From Dolomedes plantarius (lineage: Eukaryota > Arthropoda > Arachnida > Araneae > Dolomedidae), in NCBI GenBank assembly GCA_907164885.2, contig OU015503.1:127169746-127233745 (forward strand): a DNA stretch of 64,000 nucleotides. The letters are read 5' to 3'. Below, piece after piece: positions 1-9,998 of the stretch (within the stretch, counting starts at the first letter, position 1; every line of letters begins with the position of its first letter). A program made the position numbers and the translations under genes. The notes below the pieces were generated by a model. That model saw nothing but the letters and a program-made list of their open reading frames with translations, did not search any database and had not been told where the DNA came from.

Positions 1-92
1 CAGCCTAGCATTTACTGTTCCTTAGGTAGAGTGATCAGTCAGTGAGTGAATGGTATTTACTTTTTATACTTAAATATATATCTGTCTACTTA

Positions 93-759
93 TCTATACA
101 TATAAAACAGTTCCGTAACTGACTCACTGACTGACATACAACGCACAGACCAAACCGCTGGACCTAAAGGGCTGACATTTTGCATGGCGATTCTTCTTAT
201 AGTGTAGGGGTGCAGTAAGAGAGATTTTTGAAAAATTCTTCTTAAATTTTTTTAAATTAAATTTTTAAGCTGTTTTAGTAACTTTTTTTAAGTTTGCATT
301 TAAAATAATCATTTGAGGGTTATAAAATTTTTATCGCGAGAAAGATCCTAAAAATTCCTTTAAAATGAAATCTTTTTCGAATCTTTACCTCTATTTTCTG
401 ATTTTTGGTGAAATTTTAAAGATTAATTGTTAGAATTTAATTTATTAAATGCCGATCACGCGATTTCTTTTTCTGGTACTTTAAATAAATTTATCGTCAC
501 GTGCATAACAACTAAATAGACAAAAAAATATTTTTTTTCTCGCTAATGCGGCAGACGATTGGACATTATTTTGTCTATAAAAATATCCCTTACGATTTTT
601 TATAAATATATATGTTTTTTTCTACATCAATTGTCTATATTGATCGTCGTATTTATTATAAATATATATATATTTATATTTTTTGGCATTAATTGCATGC
701 ATTGACCGTTGTATTTAATTTGAATGTACTCCTTTAGCGAAGTGCGGGTTTTCTGCTAG
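93..759 (+). mobile_element. Non-autonomous Helitron, copy 1
   Basis: The element starts TCTATACATATAAAACAG and ends CTAG, between A (92) and T (760), as expected for Helitron insertion. The 3' end carries the GCGAAGTGCGGG tract shared with the copies at 14546-15222, 25202-27302 and (inverted) 35096-35934. It encodes no protein. Family membership rests on at least four alignable copies sharing both termini. Confidence 0.85.
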
Positions 760-1224
760 TCTATACATATATCGTGCTAAGACATTGCCCGTGGAAAGGG
801 TAGAGAGAAGATTTAATCTGTTCCCCCCGTACAGCGGTTCCATTTTCTCCTCTTTGATTACGTCTCAGGAACTCGGGTAGCTGTTTGTTAAATTGGTTCG
901 AGTTGTTTTTACGCGTATAGTGGCCTTCTTACGGAGGGGAAATTAAAAAAAGAATCGTTTCAAAATGTGCTCAAAGGAGACAAAATCGCCCATAAAAAAA
1001 ATCCCCCCGTAAAAATAGACGGTGATAGCGGCCCCTTACGTAAGCGCGGGAATCCAGCGTGTGCGATTTCGGCGGCGTTGCCATCCGCGGGTCGGATAAA
1101 ACGAGCCATCAAACAATGCGCGCGAACACAGGGAGCTCCGATTTGAACTGGCTCCAGACTCGCACTCTATAGGCGCCGTTGCCGTGGTGACGCATTCCAT
1201 TCAACGCACAATACACTCGCCGGT
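760..1224. other. Unassigned segment with a CpG-rich patch
   Basis: No open reading frame or element ends are recognised here. About 1020-1230 is clearly richer in G+C and CpG than its surroundings (TTCGGCGGCG, ATGCGCGCGAAC). It could be an old promoter or first exon, or part of a GC-rich transposon. Nothing visible decides between these. Confidence 0.3.
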
Positions 1225-1340
1225 CACCTCTTTAAACGGCCATATTTTGTTCAGACCCGATTAAGGACTCCCTACAGCGAATTTTATGGAAATAACCTCT
1301 TTTTGACGGCTACCCTTCAAAACGGCCACTTCTTTTTTTG
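1225..1340 (-). repeat. pogo-like dispersed repeat, partial copy
   Basis: The stretch with ATTTTGTTCAGACCC, then TTTTATGGAAATAACC and TTTTTGACGGC, aligns in inverted orientation with 1735-1872. A third relative lies at 52436-52603. The copies at 1225 and 1735 flank the Tigger-like MITE in opposite orientations. Confidence 0.45.
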
Positions 1341-1368
1341 GTACAATTACCGGCTTTATATATATATA

Positions 1369-1651
1369 CAGTGGAATCTCGATCTATCGTTTTTCAAGGG
1401 ACCAGCTGAAGTGAACGATAAATGCGGGCAGTGGCGTAGCGTGGGGTGGGCAAGGAGGTCTATCATGCCCCGGGCGCCACTCGAACAGGCGCGCCAAATG
1501 GTCCATTTCACTAATTCTATATACTATATTACTATATGTTTTTCGGAAAGGGGGGCGCCAAAAAAGTATCGTGCCCCTGGCGCCAGTTATGCTCGCTACG
1601 TCACTGAATGCGGGAAAACGAGGATTCGGGGAACGATCGATCGAGATTCCA

Positions 1652-1654
<3 letters not shown>
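1369..1654 (+). mobile_element. Tigger/pogo-like MITE
   Basis: The terminal inverted repeats are CAGTGGAATCTCGATCTATCG on the left and its near-perfect inverse (CGATCGAGATTCCACTG) on the right. TA dinucleotides sit immediately outside at 1367-1368 and 1655-1656. CAGTGGAAYCTCGA ends with a TA target are typical of pogo/Tigger elements. It encodes nothing and is split by the hAT MITE at 1429-1606. A truncated relative begins near 60655. Confidence 0.8.
1429..1606 (+). mobile_element. hAT MITE nested in the Tigger-like MITE
   Basis: The termini are CAGTGGCGTAGCG and CGCTACGTCACTG. A perfect 8-bp target duplication, AATGCGGG, lies at 1421-1428 and 1607-1614. An 8-bp duplication plus CAGTGG ends identifies the hAT superfamily. 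The 178-bp body has no transposase. A related MITE of 169 bp lies at 17901-18069. Confidence 0.9.

Positions 1655-1727
<73 letters not shown>
1655..1727. repeat. (TA)n microsatellite
   Basis: A near-perfect TA repeat starts directly at the TA target site of the Tigger-like MITE. Open frames across it (repeating Tyr-Ile) are artefacts of the repeat. Confidence 0.97.
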
Positions 1728-1732
<5 letters not shown>

Positions 1733-1734
1733 TA

Positions 1735-1872
1735 TTTATGACAGTTTGTCATGGTCCCTAAAAAGTGGCCGTCGAAAAAAGGTTTCCATAACATTGCCTC
1801 TATGGAACTTAACAATGGGTTCTGAACAAAATACGGTCGTTTACAGTGGTGGCCGGCTAGAGAAGTTTCCCT
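1735..1872 (+). repeat. pogo-like dispersed repeat
   Basis: It shares ATGGTYC, AAGTGGCCGTCGAAAAAAGG, GGTTCTGAACAA and AGAGAAGTTTC blocks with 52436-52603, and in inverse with 1225-1340. The right-hand end resembles the CAGTGRAACTTCTCTA end of pogo-type elements. Confidence 0.5.
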
Positions 1873-1873
1873 A

Positions 1874-1876
<3 letters not shown>

Positions 1877-1904
<28 letters not shown>

Positions 1905-3494
1905 TAGGCAAAGTTGTAAGTGAAAATCCAGTATAAGCCATAAACCACTACGGCCAGGAACCAAAAACATGAAAAGATAAGTGAAAATTATGAATATTAC
2001 TTTAGCTTATTACCTTAACATATCATTATGACCACAGCCACAGTGCATAGCAAAAAAATACAAGATAATCACTAACCACATAGGTAATACGTAATTTTTA
2101 ATTAATAGTACTCTATTAAGTATTATTTAATAATTAGTTTAGTTAACATAGTGTTGAAAAAATATTTAATTATACTGCGCGTACTGCTGCATGTTATAAT
2201 TGTAAGTTAAAAGAAATGAACATAGTTGTGCCTGCCACTATACAATATAAATAAGCTAATATATATATATATATATATATATATTCATTAGCAAATTACG
2301 CTTAGATCATCATTAACTACAACAAAATTTAACAACAGCAATTGAACAGCGTTTGTAGTCATTCGCCCAACATTTGACGTGCGTTATAATAGTACGTACG
2401 TTGTAGCTTAGCATTCGAATACTAGGCCAGTTAGCGCCCAAAAGAAATTCATAGTAGGGGAACGAACACCCAAAAAACATAGAAGGCGAATTAAAACCCC
2501 CCAAAAACCAAACATATTAGGTGATTAACCCCCCCAAAAGATCTCCCATCTCGTCAGCCGTGGGAAAAGCGAAGCCATATCTAAACAGCCAACACAAGTG
2601 GTTTCGCATTGGTGCCATATTTAAAATTAGTTTAAATTAAACAAAAATAAAACTACTACCGAGACGAAAAAGATAACTAAAACCTGAAGCCAATAACACG
2701 ATGGTCGTAGGTAGGTGCTATAAATGTAACTGCTCAAAAATAGGTAATCGCATTGAGCAAAATTTAGAGAACGTTAGAAAAACAAAACAGAATAGGAGCA
2801 TCACCCCACCGGACCACTAGTTAACCTGCCCCCCCCACCCCCCCCCCCCAAAAAAAAAAATAAATAAATAAATAAATAAACATACCATAACTTGAACAAA
2901 CTTCGACATAATTTTATTAGGGGTACGTAAATTTCGCATAAAAAATTATAAAATTTTGCATTTACACGCAAAAATAAATATTAATGTATATAAATTCAAA
3001 AATTTCGCATTTATTAAAAAAAAAATTCCAATTGTACTTCCTTGGTTAGGTAAAAATGAAAATTGTTAGTGAAAAGCTAACATTGTAGTAGTCTCCACAT
3101 TCTCGTCCTTAACAATAAGTAATAAGTAAATTTCGAGCGTGAGATATCTCAGTTAAAGACCGTGGATGGTTTTAAATAAGCAATTATGTTAATAAATTAT
3201 TACTATTATTACCTAATTTCGCTCGTTCATCACCGTGTTTTTGCCGAAAAGTAGTCAAAAAGTAATCTTCGCATTTATTTGCTTCTATCGGCAAATTTCA
3301 GGTTTATTCGCATCTATTTCGTAAATACAAAAATTACGTATCCCTAAATATCACGCATCGCAGCCCCGCAAAGACGAGACGATGTAAAACAGCTCACAGC
3401 CAACACACATTTCCAACTTCCCTTTACATGCATCTCCCAGTACATGCGCCGTGTGAACTCGAAAGAGTATTTATATATATATATATATATATTA
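1877..3494. other. AT-rich unassigned sequence with microsatellites and a C/A homopolymer tract
   Basis: (TA)n runs occur at about 1877-1905, 2260-2284 and 3473-3492. A poly-C run followed by poly-A and (AAAT)n occurs at about 2828-2880. The stretch 2930-3340 repeats short TTCGCATTTA phrases and may be an old transposon, but no termini can be fixed. No gene is supported. Confidence 0.6.
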
Positions 3495-3588
3495 CTCTTT
3501 ATTATACTCTTACTACATAATGGTATACATATATAATACTCTTATATAGTATATGTATACCATTATGTAGTAAGAGTATAATAAAGAG
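3495..3588. repeat. Perfect 39-bp inverted repeat with 16-bp loop
   Basis: The left arm at 3495-3533 (starting CTCTTTATTATACTCTTACT) is matched exactly by the inverted right arm at 3550-3588. The phrase ACCATTATGTAGTAA within it recurs at about 4070 and 4360, which suggests a transposon family sequence. Confidence 0.9.
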
Positions 3589-3614
3589 AGTAAGAGTATA
3601 TATAATACTCTTTA

Positions 3615-3694
3615 TTTGGCATAATAAAAAAAAGTTCCGAAATGTTACAGCGCCATCTATTGATACATTTTGGAACTTTTTTTATTATGCCAAA
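3615..3694. mobile_element. 80-bp palindromic mini-MITE
   Basis: The ends TTTGGCATAATAAAAAAAAG and its inverse form a stem of about 30 bp. The central loop contains GCGCCATCTATTG, a phrase seen near the ends of Tc1/mariner elements and found again at about 63509. Confidence 0.7.
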
Positions 3695-4101
3695 TCGTTT
3701 CCCCAATCTTCCAAAAAATATTCAGTTCAAATTTCAAGTCATTCTGACCAGTGGTTCTTTTTTTGCAGCCTTTTGAAAGTGGGAATTTAATTATGGACAC
3801 CCTTTAAATATATATATATATATATCGAAATTAAAACCCTTCAGAAATTTAGAGCAAACTGTGTAAATTTTGCTCTATTCGAATTTTAAAACTTCACCTT
3901 CTTCAGGTGGCGATAAGGAAATCGCTTGACGCAAATGAAACCAGTTTGGAGATTTCTGAATAACTTACAACGCTCACATTTGTTAATTAAAGCGGTTCCA
4001 CTCTGTATATTGTTCTTGCCGGGAAGGCTATTGTTCTAAAATATGTATTGTAATTATGTATTAAGCTATACCATTATGTAGTAATTATGATTATGTATTA
4101 A

Positions 4102-4346
4102 CAGTACTTTTTTCTCTAAAAAATAGGTGGGTATACTGTTAAAGTGCGTATTTTTAGCACCGTGTTTTCACACGTCACGTCAAAGGGGAGCAATTAACTC
4201 GCAATTAAAAAAAAACTTTTTGTTTTATATTAACAATTGATTCGTAAGTTTCTTAAAATTTCGGTTAAGTTAAGCCAAAATAATTCTTAAAAAAAAAAAG
4301 GTCGAGATACGCCGTATCCCCGCGTACCCACAGAAAAAAAGCCCTG
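4102..4346 (+). mobile_element. hAT MITE, family with 29701-29950
   Basis: The ends are CAGTACTTTTTTCTC and the inverse of CAGGGCTTTTTTTCTG. The 8-bp duplication TGTATTAA is perfect at 4094-4101 and 4347-4354. The inside (ACCGTGTTTTCACACGTCACGTCA and following) aligns along its whole length with the MITE at 29701-29950. It has no coding capacity. Confidence 0.9.
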
Positions 4347-4403
4347 TGTATTAAGCATTGCCATTATGTAGTAAATATAATTAAGTATTGTTATTATTAA
4401 ATA

Positions 4404-4431
4404 CTAGATGGTACCCGTCAAAACTTGACGG
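4404..4431 (-). mobile_element. Helitron 3' terminus (minus strand)
   Basis: Read on the minus strand, a 7-bp stem (CCGTCAA/TTGACGG, 3-base loop) is followed by GGTACCATCTAG and then T. A hairpin about 10 bases before CTAG|T is the diagnostic Helitron 3' end. The adjacent AACATTCCAATAAAAAAAAG tract recurs in decayed form at 6022-6110, downstream of the autonomous minus-strand Helitron, which suggests the same family. Confidence 0.8.
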
Positions 4432-4474
4432 TTATTAAGTAAACATTCCAATAAAAAAAAGGATTCATAACCTT

Positions 4475-4531
4475 ATTAAAATATTAGAAATTCATATGTA
4501 CGTTGCACATATGAATTTCTAATATTTTAAT
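4475..4531. repeat. Perfect 25-bp inverted repeat (hairpin 1)
   Basis: Arms at 4475-4499 and 4507-4531 are exact inverses around a 7-base loop. It lies 44 bp inside the Helitron 3' terminus and 9 bp from a second perfect hairpin. Confidence 0.95.
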
Positions 4532-4540
4532 ATTGTATAT

Positions 4541-4585
4541 GCACACGTGGCTTTCATATTGCGTTTATATGAAAGCCACGTGTGC
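4541..4585. repeat. Perfect 19-bp inverted repeat (hairpin 2)
   Basis: The arm GCACACGTGGCTTTCATAT at 4541-4559 and its exact inverse at 4567-4585 enclose a 7-base loop. The AT-rich phrase TTTAGAAATATTCAATAAAA follows. Confidence 0.95.
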
Positions 4586-4955
4586 TGGTATTTAGAAATA
4601 TTCAATAAAACACTTCAAAAAAATGTAAGAATATTTTGCGGTTATATTAGGTATTCGCTTTGAAAAGCACGCTACCGTACATACCCTTTGGAAATATCAC
4701 TATCCATGCGCCGAGTTTGCAACTTTCCGAAAATACAAAATTTGATATTATTGTAATATCTGGTTAAAATAATCCCTATATATAAAACGCGTAGGTATGC
4801 GGTACAAAAATCTACGATTTTTCTACACTTCGAATGGCAACGGCTGCAACTACCGGATGTAAACAGCGGCTGTCCGCAATTTAAAACCGCGTGTGTGTAG
4901 TGGCGGCATAAGTTACAACCGCTGATCTTTTGACAATACATGTTTAGACCTACCA

Positions 4956-5078
4956 AATCCAGTGTTTAAACATGGACAGTTGTATGTAGGTTTATCTAGA
5001 ATCCATTCTTTTGATTCTGTCGCTTTAGTATCTCCTACTTTTGAAATACTCAAATCTGTATATCAAGAAGTTTTATGA
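4956..5078 (+). pseudogene. Helitron helicase C-terminal fragment
   Basis: Forty codons plus a stop read NPVFKHGQLYVGLSR then IHSFDSVALVSP and end QEVL. HGQLYVGLSR is the last conserved superfamily-1 helicase motif of Helitron Pif1-like proteins. The same motif on the minus strand (HGQLYVALSR) belongs to the larger Helitron at 6725-11322. The N-terminal part is absent: sequence left of about 4950 does not continue the frame. The reading frame stops 698 bp before a + strand Helitron 3' end at 5776, so this is the 3' tail of a truncated second Helitron in the opposite orientation. Confidence 0.8.
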
Positions 5079-5116
5079 ATATCATAGTTGAAATCCACAC
5101 TATATTTTAGTACTTC

Positions 5117-5511
5117 CTGAATTTTTGCTCCATTTTATAAGTGAGGAAATTTTTCCAACAATTTATTATTTAATATGATTAAGTGTAGATATCTGAATTG
5201 TGAACAGTAATACATACAGAGAGTGATGTAATCAACACTGTATTTAAAATTTCCCCCCAACAATTTCTTATTTCTTGTAATGGTAAAGTGTAGATATCTT
5301 AATTTTGAAAAATTGCTGAATTTTTGCTCCATTTTATAAATGAAGAAATTTTCCCAGCAATTTATTATTTAATATGATTAAGTGTAGATATCTGAATTGT
5401 TAACAGTAATTCATACAGAGAGTGATGTAATCAACACTATATTTCAAATTTTCCCCCTGCAATTTCTTATTTGTTGTAATGATAAAGTATAGATATCTTA
5501 ATTTTGAAAAT
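5117..5511 (+). repeat. Tandem duplication, two units of about 199 bp
   Basis: Unit 1 (5117-5315) and unit 2 (5316-5511) both begin CTGAATTTTTGCTCCATTTT and include AGTGTAGATATCTGAATTG and ACAGAGAGTGATGTAATC. Each unit also holds two internal TGTAGATATCT phrases. The repeat lies in the 3' untranslated part of the truncated + strand Helitron. Confidence 0.85.
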
Positions 5512-5748
5512 AGTACATACAAAGAGGGATGTAATTTTTAAAATCATTGATGTGGGCTTTCTCAGTCTTATCTTTAACTCTGTTCTAAGGTAATGGAAAT
5601 TCACATTTTTTGATCACAATGTTGTAGAATCAGCTTAATAGAGAATACCCCTTAACAACATATATTTATGATGATAGGTAATTGTAACATTCCTTACATA
5701 TGTCACTTTCAGTTGCGTTGTTTTGCAAAAGGAAATTTAAAACTAAAA

Positions 5749-5776
5749 GTGACCATGCTGGTCACACAGCAGCTAG
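5749..5776 (+). mobile_element. Helitron 3' terminus (plus strand)
   Basis: A 7-bp stem GTGACCA/TGGTCAC with a 3-base loop is followed by ACAGCAGCTAG and then T (5777). This is the right end of the truncated Helitron whose helicase tail is at 4956-5078. Confidence 0.85.
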
Positions 5777-5777
5777 T

Positions 5778-5786
5778 ATGGTTAAA

Positions 5787-5817
<31 letters not shown>

Positions 5818-6724
5818 AAAAAAAGATGAATGAATGACTAACTTCATGTTTACATTTTCATGTCCCGAATATATAAAATGAATACTTGTTATTAATTTAA
5901 TTGAAATGCTATGAAAACGTGAAAGGTATCGGAAAATTACAGACTTTTAAAAATTTAAGAAAATTTTGCCGTTATGTTAGGTATTCGCTCTGAAAAGCAC
6001 ACTACTATACAGTACATACCGTAGATAGTACATGTAAAAACGTGATGGTAAGTAATTGAACAGTTCCAATAAAAAAAAGATTCATAACCTTGTTAAAATA
6101 TAAGAAATTTTTACAGAATATTGCTGTTTTGCAACCCGATGTGTTGCAATTTAGAACATTGAAATTTACTTGAATGTTTGCTGTCTGATTTGTTATTTTT
6201 AAATTGTTTTCTAATTTGAAGGTGAAATTTTTTAATACTTTTTTTATTAGATCTGAAAAATAATTATGAAAACAAATATGCTATGTGCTAAGTTTCGAAT
6301 TCCTAGGCCTTCTGATTAGGGAATTACAGCATTTTTCCTTTCTTTCTATGGGCCCTGTGTAGCATTCCACATGACCTTAAAATATTTTAACTTCAAGTTT
6401 TAGTGAAGTAAGTATTTAGGAGGTTCTACACGGCATGTGTTGACCTTTTTTTTTTTTATACTTGGGTAGTCTCGCCAATAGCCATACAACCCAAGTTGTC
6501 ATAAAAACACTGTTAGTGTCCATTACTTTACAATCCACTTCAAGTGAGATAAATGAAGTCCAGAAATACCAAAATAAAATAGAAATAAATATCAAAAATG
6601 TGTTTTCCAGCACACTTCATCGTTAGTAATTTTTTTCAAAAAGAAAACATAAAATTTTTTTTTCAAACTTACTTCTCCCAATGATAAACTGTAATATTTC
6701 AAACATGCAATAGGCTTAACGCAC
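5778..6724. other. Decayed Helitron flank, mostly unassigned
   Basis: (TA)n at about 5790-5815 precedes a GATGAATGAATGACTAAC phrase also found near 13945, and is possibly a Helitron 5' region. From 6022 to 6110 the sequence resembles the minus-strand 3' end at 4404-4490 but without its hairpin. It is the likely decayed 3' end of the autonomous Helitron to the right. 6110-6724 has no recognisable feature. Confidence 0.4.
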
Positions 6725-8725
6725 TTATAAAACTTCCCTAAAAACGATATTCCTTGTGAAAGAATTTCTGCTGTTTTCAATAAGGCCTTGTGTATCTGTT
6801 GGCTTAATGTGAAGTTTAATATTGTTTTGATTCCGAGATCGGGATAAGGCGACGTAGAGTTGTCCATGCGAGAAAACTGGTTCTTGGAGGTAAATTCCAA
6901 CATGCTGAAATGTTTGCCCTTGTGATTTATTAATTGTCATGGCATATGCAGGAATGATAGGAAATTGGCGGCGCTTTAGGACGAATGGAAGATAGACATC
7001 ACTTGGAGAAAGATCTATTCTTGGCAGGAAAACTGTATCACCATGATTACACTGTGATAAAATTTTTGCCGAAATGAAATTTGCATGCAGTTCCAGTATT
7101 GATAAGCGAGTCCCATTGCAAAGTCCTTTAATTGGATTGAGATTTCTGAGCAACATGACTATCACACCTTTTTTTAACAATAATTATGAGGTGGCATGCC
7201 AGATGGAGTTTGCTCATGTAAAAATTCTGGTGGATAATTTTGAATATCATTGGTGTCTTCAGAAACAATTGAATCTACACTGTAATATACATGGGGATTT
7301 CCTTCAATTCTTGATATTATGTTTGTATTTATTTCCAGTGTCTTCTTATTTGTCGGGGCTAAAATCACTCTATTTGCTAATTCTTCAACCTGCATGCTGG
7401 CTAAGGCTTCACTGTAAATTGATTCAATGATGTTTTCTTCAACCATGTGTTCAGGGATTTCTATGGAATCAATGGGTAATCCAGGGATGTTTGAAAAAAT
7501 TCCTTCTCCTACATTCAAAAGCCAAGTGTTGTGTTCTTCTTGTCCGGCACTTCTCATGTTTGTGGTCAGTGGAATGTGGGTGAAACATCTCCATAAAGGG
7601 CTAGATTTGATGCATGCTTCTATGATATCTGCTGTAGATCCTTTTGGCACAACCGGAAGTGTCTGTCTGAAGTCTCCTCCAATAACAATAACTTTTCCCC
7701 AAAAGGCCTGTCGTTCCTCATGATTTCTTTCAAAAGCAAATCAATACAGCGAAGACCATCCTTAGTAAGCATTGTGATTTCGTCTATAATGATGAGTTGA
7801 GCCCCATGCAGAATTTCAGCTTCTGGAGTTTCTGTCCTCATTGATGAAACTGACGTGTCAAGCATAGGAATGGGTAACTTGAATCCACTGTGAACAGTTC
7901 GACCACCTTTAAGAAGTGTTGCAGCAATGCCAGTAGTTGCGAATGGAAGTGCGACTTGTCCTTTTCCACGAATATAGCATAACAGGGTAGAGTATAAATA
8001 AGTTTTACCTGAACCACCTGGACCGTCAATGAAAAAATATCTGTCTGTTGTATCTGTGTCTTCGGTAGCTCTGATGATTTTCCTGAAGGCTTCAAGTTGT
8101 TGTGCATTAAGAGATGCAATTTGTTTTTCTGCCAGTTCTTGCTCTTCAAATAGATTGTAGAGCTGTGTTTCAACAGGATTTCCCGTCGGCATTGGAAGAC
8201 CAAAATATTCGCATGTCAGTCCGTGTTGCTTAAGCGTTGTATTGATGTCGTGTAGAGCCAGATTCATGGAACTTCTGTCATCATTGTCTCGTAGGAAATC
8301 CATTGACATGTCAGGACAGTAACTGTTCCAAAGTTCGAGTGCATTAGTTGGAGTGCAGAAATAAGTATGAAGGCAAAACTCTGTCTCAATTGCTTCGGCA
8401 TTTGGAAAACAGCAGCATCCCTCAAACAGTAATAATATTCTTCATCCGAATCAAGCAAATGGCGATGAAATGCTGCTGTTTTGAAGGTGTCGTAAACGGT
8501 GCCGTCAACAGTTCTAAGGAATTCAAAACTTGTAGCACCGGGTACGTGGAGGAGTAACATCCGGAGATAGAATCGTTCTTCTTCTTTAACACTAACTATG
8601 TACATTCTTGCAACTATGTTGTTTCCACCTCTTTGTCTCTTTTGCCATCTGTTACAAACATATACATAGCTGTAGGGAATATCCGTATACAATAATGATG
8701 CAGCATCCGGATCTCTTTGGTTCAA
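6725..8725 (-). pseudogene. Helitron Pif1-like helicase domain
   Basis: Three consecutive open pieces (7620-8309, 7174-7650, 6725-7180) follow a linker piece at 8264-8725. Walker A FIDGPGGSGKT is at about 8000-8024 and Walker B LIIIDEITML about 70 residues later. The C-terminal motifs AYAMTINKSQGQTF and HGQLYVALSRSR lie in the last piece. This is superfamily-1B DNA helicase architecture. Breaks between pieces are frameshifts rather than long gaps. Confidence 0.9.
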
Positions 8726-8928
8726 CTGAAACCATGCCTCAGTTTAGTTGTTCCTGTTCTTGCAGCCTGTAAAGCTTGTTCTTCTTCACCTTCTCTAAAG
8801 ACTATGCGCTGATGATTCGGCAGGTGAACTGGCATTCTCATAACAGCATGTGACCCTGTCGTGCATTTTTAAACTGGAGCAATCGCCACATAGCTTCTGG
8901 TGCACTGACGTATCTTGCATTGATGTAG

Positions 8929-9616
8929 TTAGCAATTTCGTTTGTCTGGATCTCTCCTGCACCTACAACCATATTTACACAATCGTAACCTTTGTAGATG
9001 TACTTGTAGATGTATTTTCACCGCTCTCATAGATGTACAAACTTCCACGTTGATATGTGCATCGTATTTCATGAGCAGATAGGCATTGTAAGGAACAAAA
9101 TATCTGTTGTCCAGTGTGGTTCCACGCACAACAACTGTTGGACCCATGCATCTTCTATACTTAGGATATCCATCTGCATTCTGCACAGTTTCGGTCTGAT
9201 AATCCTTTGGGAAACTTTTCCTACACTTTTCCAGCTTCCATGCAAGGTGCACCAGGATTGTTACCCCCGCAGGGACCATGTACCATACAGCGCTTGACGA
9301 TTTCATGCAGACGTGAATTTTGAACAGGATCTGGAATCTCGGCACTAACAAAACGATCAATGCGTTCTGCTGTTGAAAATTTGTCTTCTGACCGTATGAC
9401 AATTAAGATGTGCGCATGCGGAAGACCCCTCTTTTGAAATTCGATCGTGTACACATGAGCTATTGAAATACCTAAAACACCATGCACTGTCAGATCTTGA
9501 AGAATGGATTTCAACTTTAAGTTGTAGATGCGTGCAACCAAATCAGGACGGTCACTTGGCTCTTCACCTCTTCTTAAATTTTCTGTAATTTCAGGCCAAT
9601 TAGGATTAGCTGTCAA
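8929..9616 (-). pseudogene. Helitron Rep (HUH endonuclease) domain
   Basis: The open piece starting at 9616 contains NPNWPEI (Rep motif 1) and, at 9410-9418, the His-Ala-His triad of GLPHAHIL (motif 2, metal binding). A frame change near 9230-9400 moves the gene to the piece 8929-9402, which contains YNAYLLMKYDAHINVEVC and leads toward the catalytic Tyr motif. In intact proteins this domain cleaves DNA and stays covalently attached to the 5' end. The two pieces overlap in different frames, showing at least one indel. Confidence 0.88.
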
Positions 9617-9998
9617 ACGTTATGAAAAGATCTGGAGGACCAAATTTTGCAAATATAGACATGGCATCGTACAACCTCTCACGCATGTTTCTAGGCGAGC
9701 CTTCGAATGATGAGGGAAGAATGACTGGAATTCCGGCTGTTCGTACGCCACCATTCTGGGCTCGTTTTCAATATGATCTGCAAGTCCATGGTAAAGTTCA
9801 GTTCGTAGCTTCTTGCTGATGCGTCCTGATATAGTTCAATTGTTTAGCTTCAACTTGCAAATAAGAATCCACGATGAACTGCTGTGTAAGTCTTCCGGCA
9901 CTTATAACTGGATTTAAAGTTCTTCTCTTATGGCCGTCAAAGCTGCTTTGTACTGCAGCATAGTCACATGAACTCTAATTCTGTTTGCTTGCGCTCCA

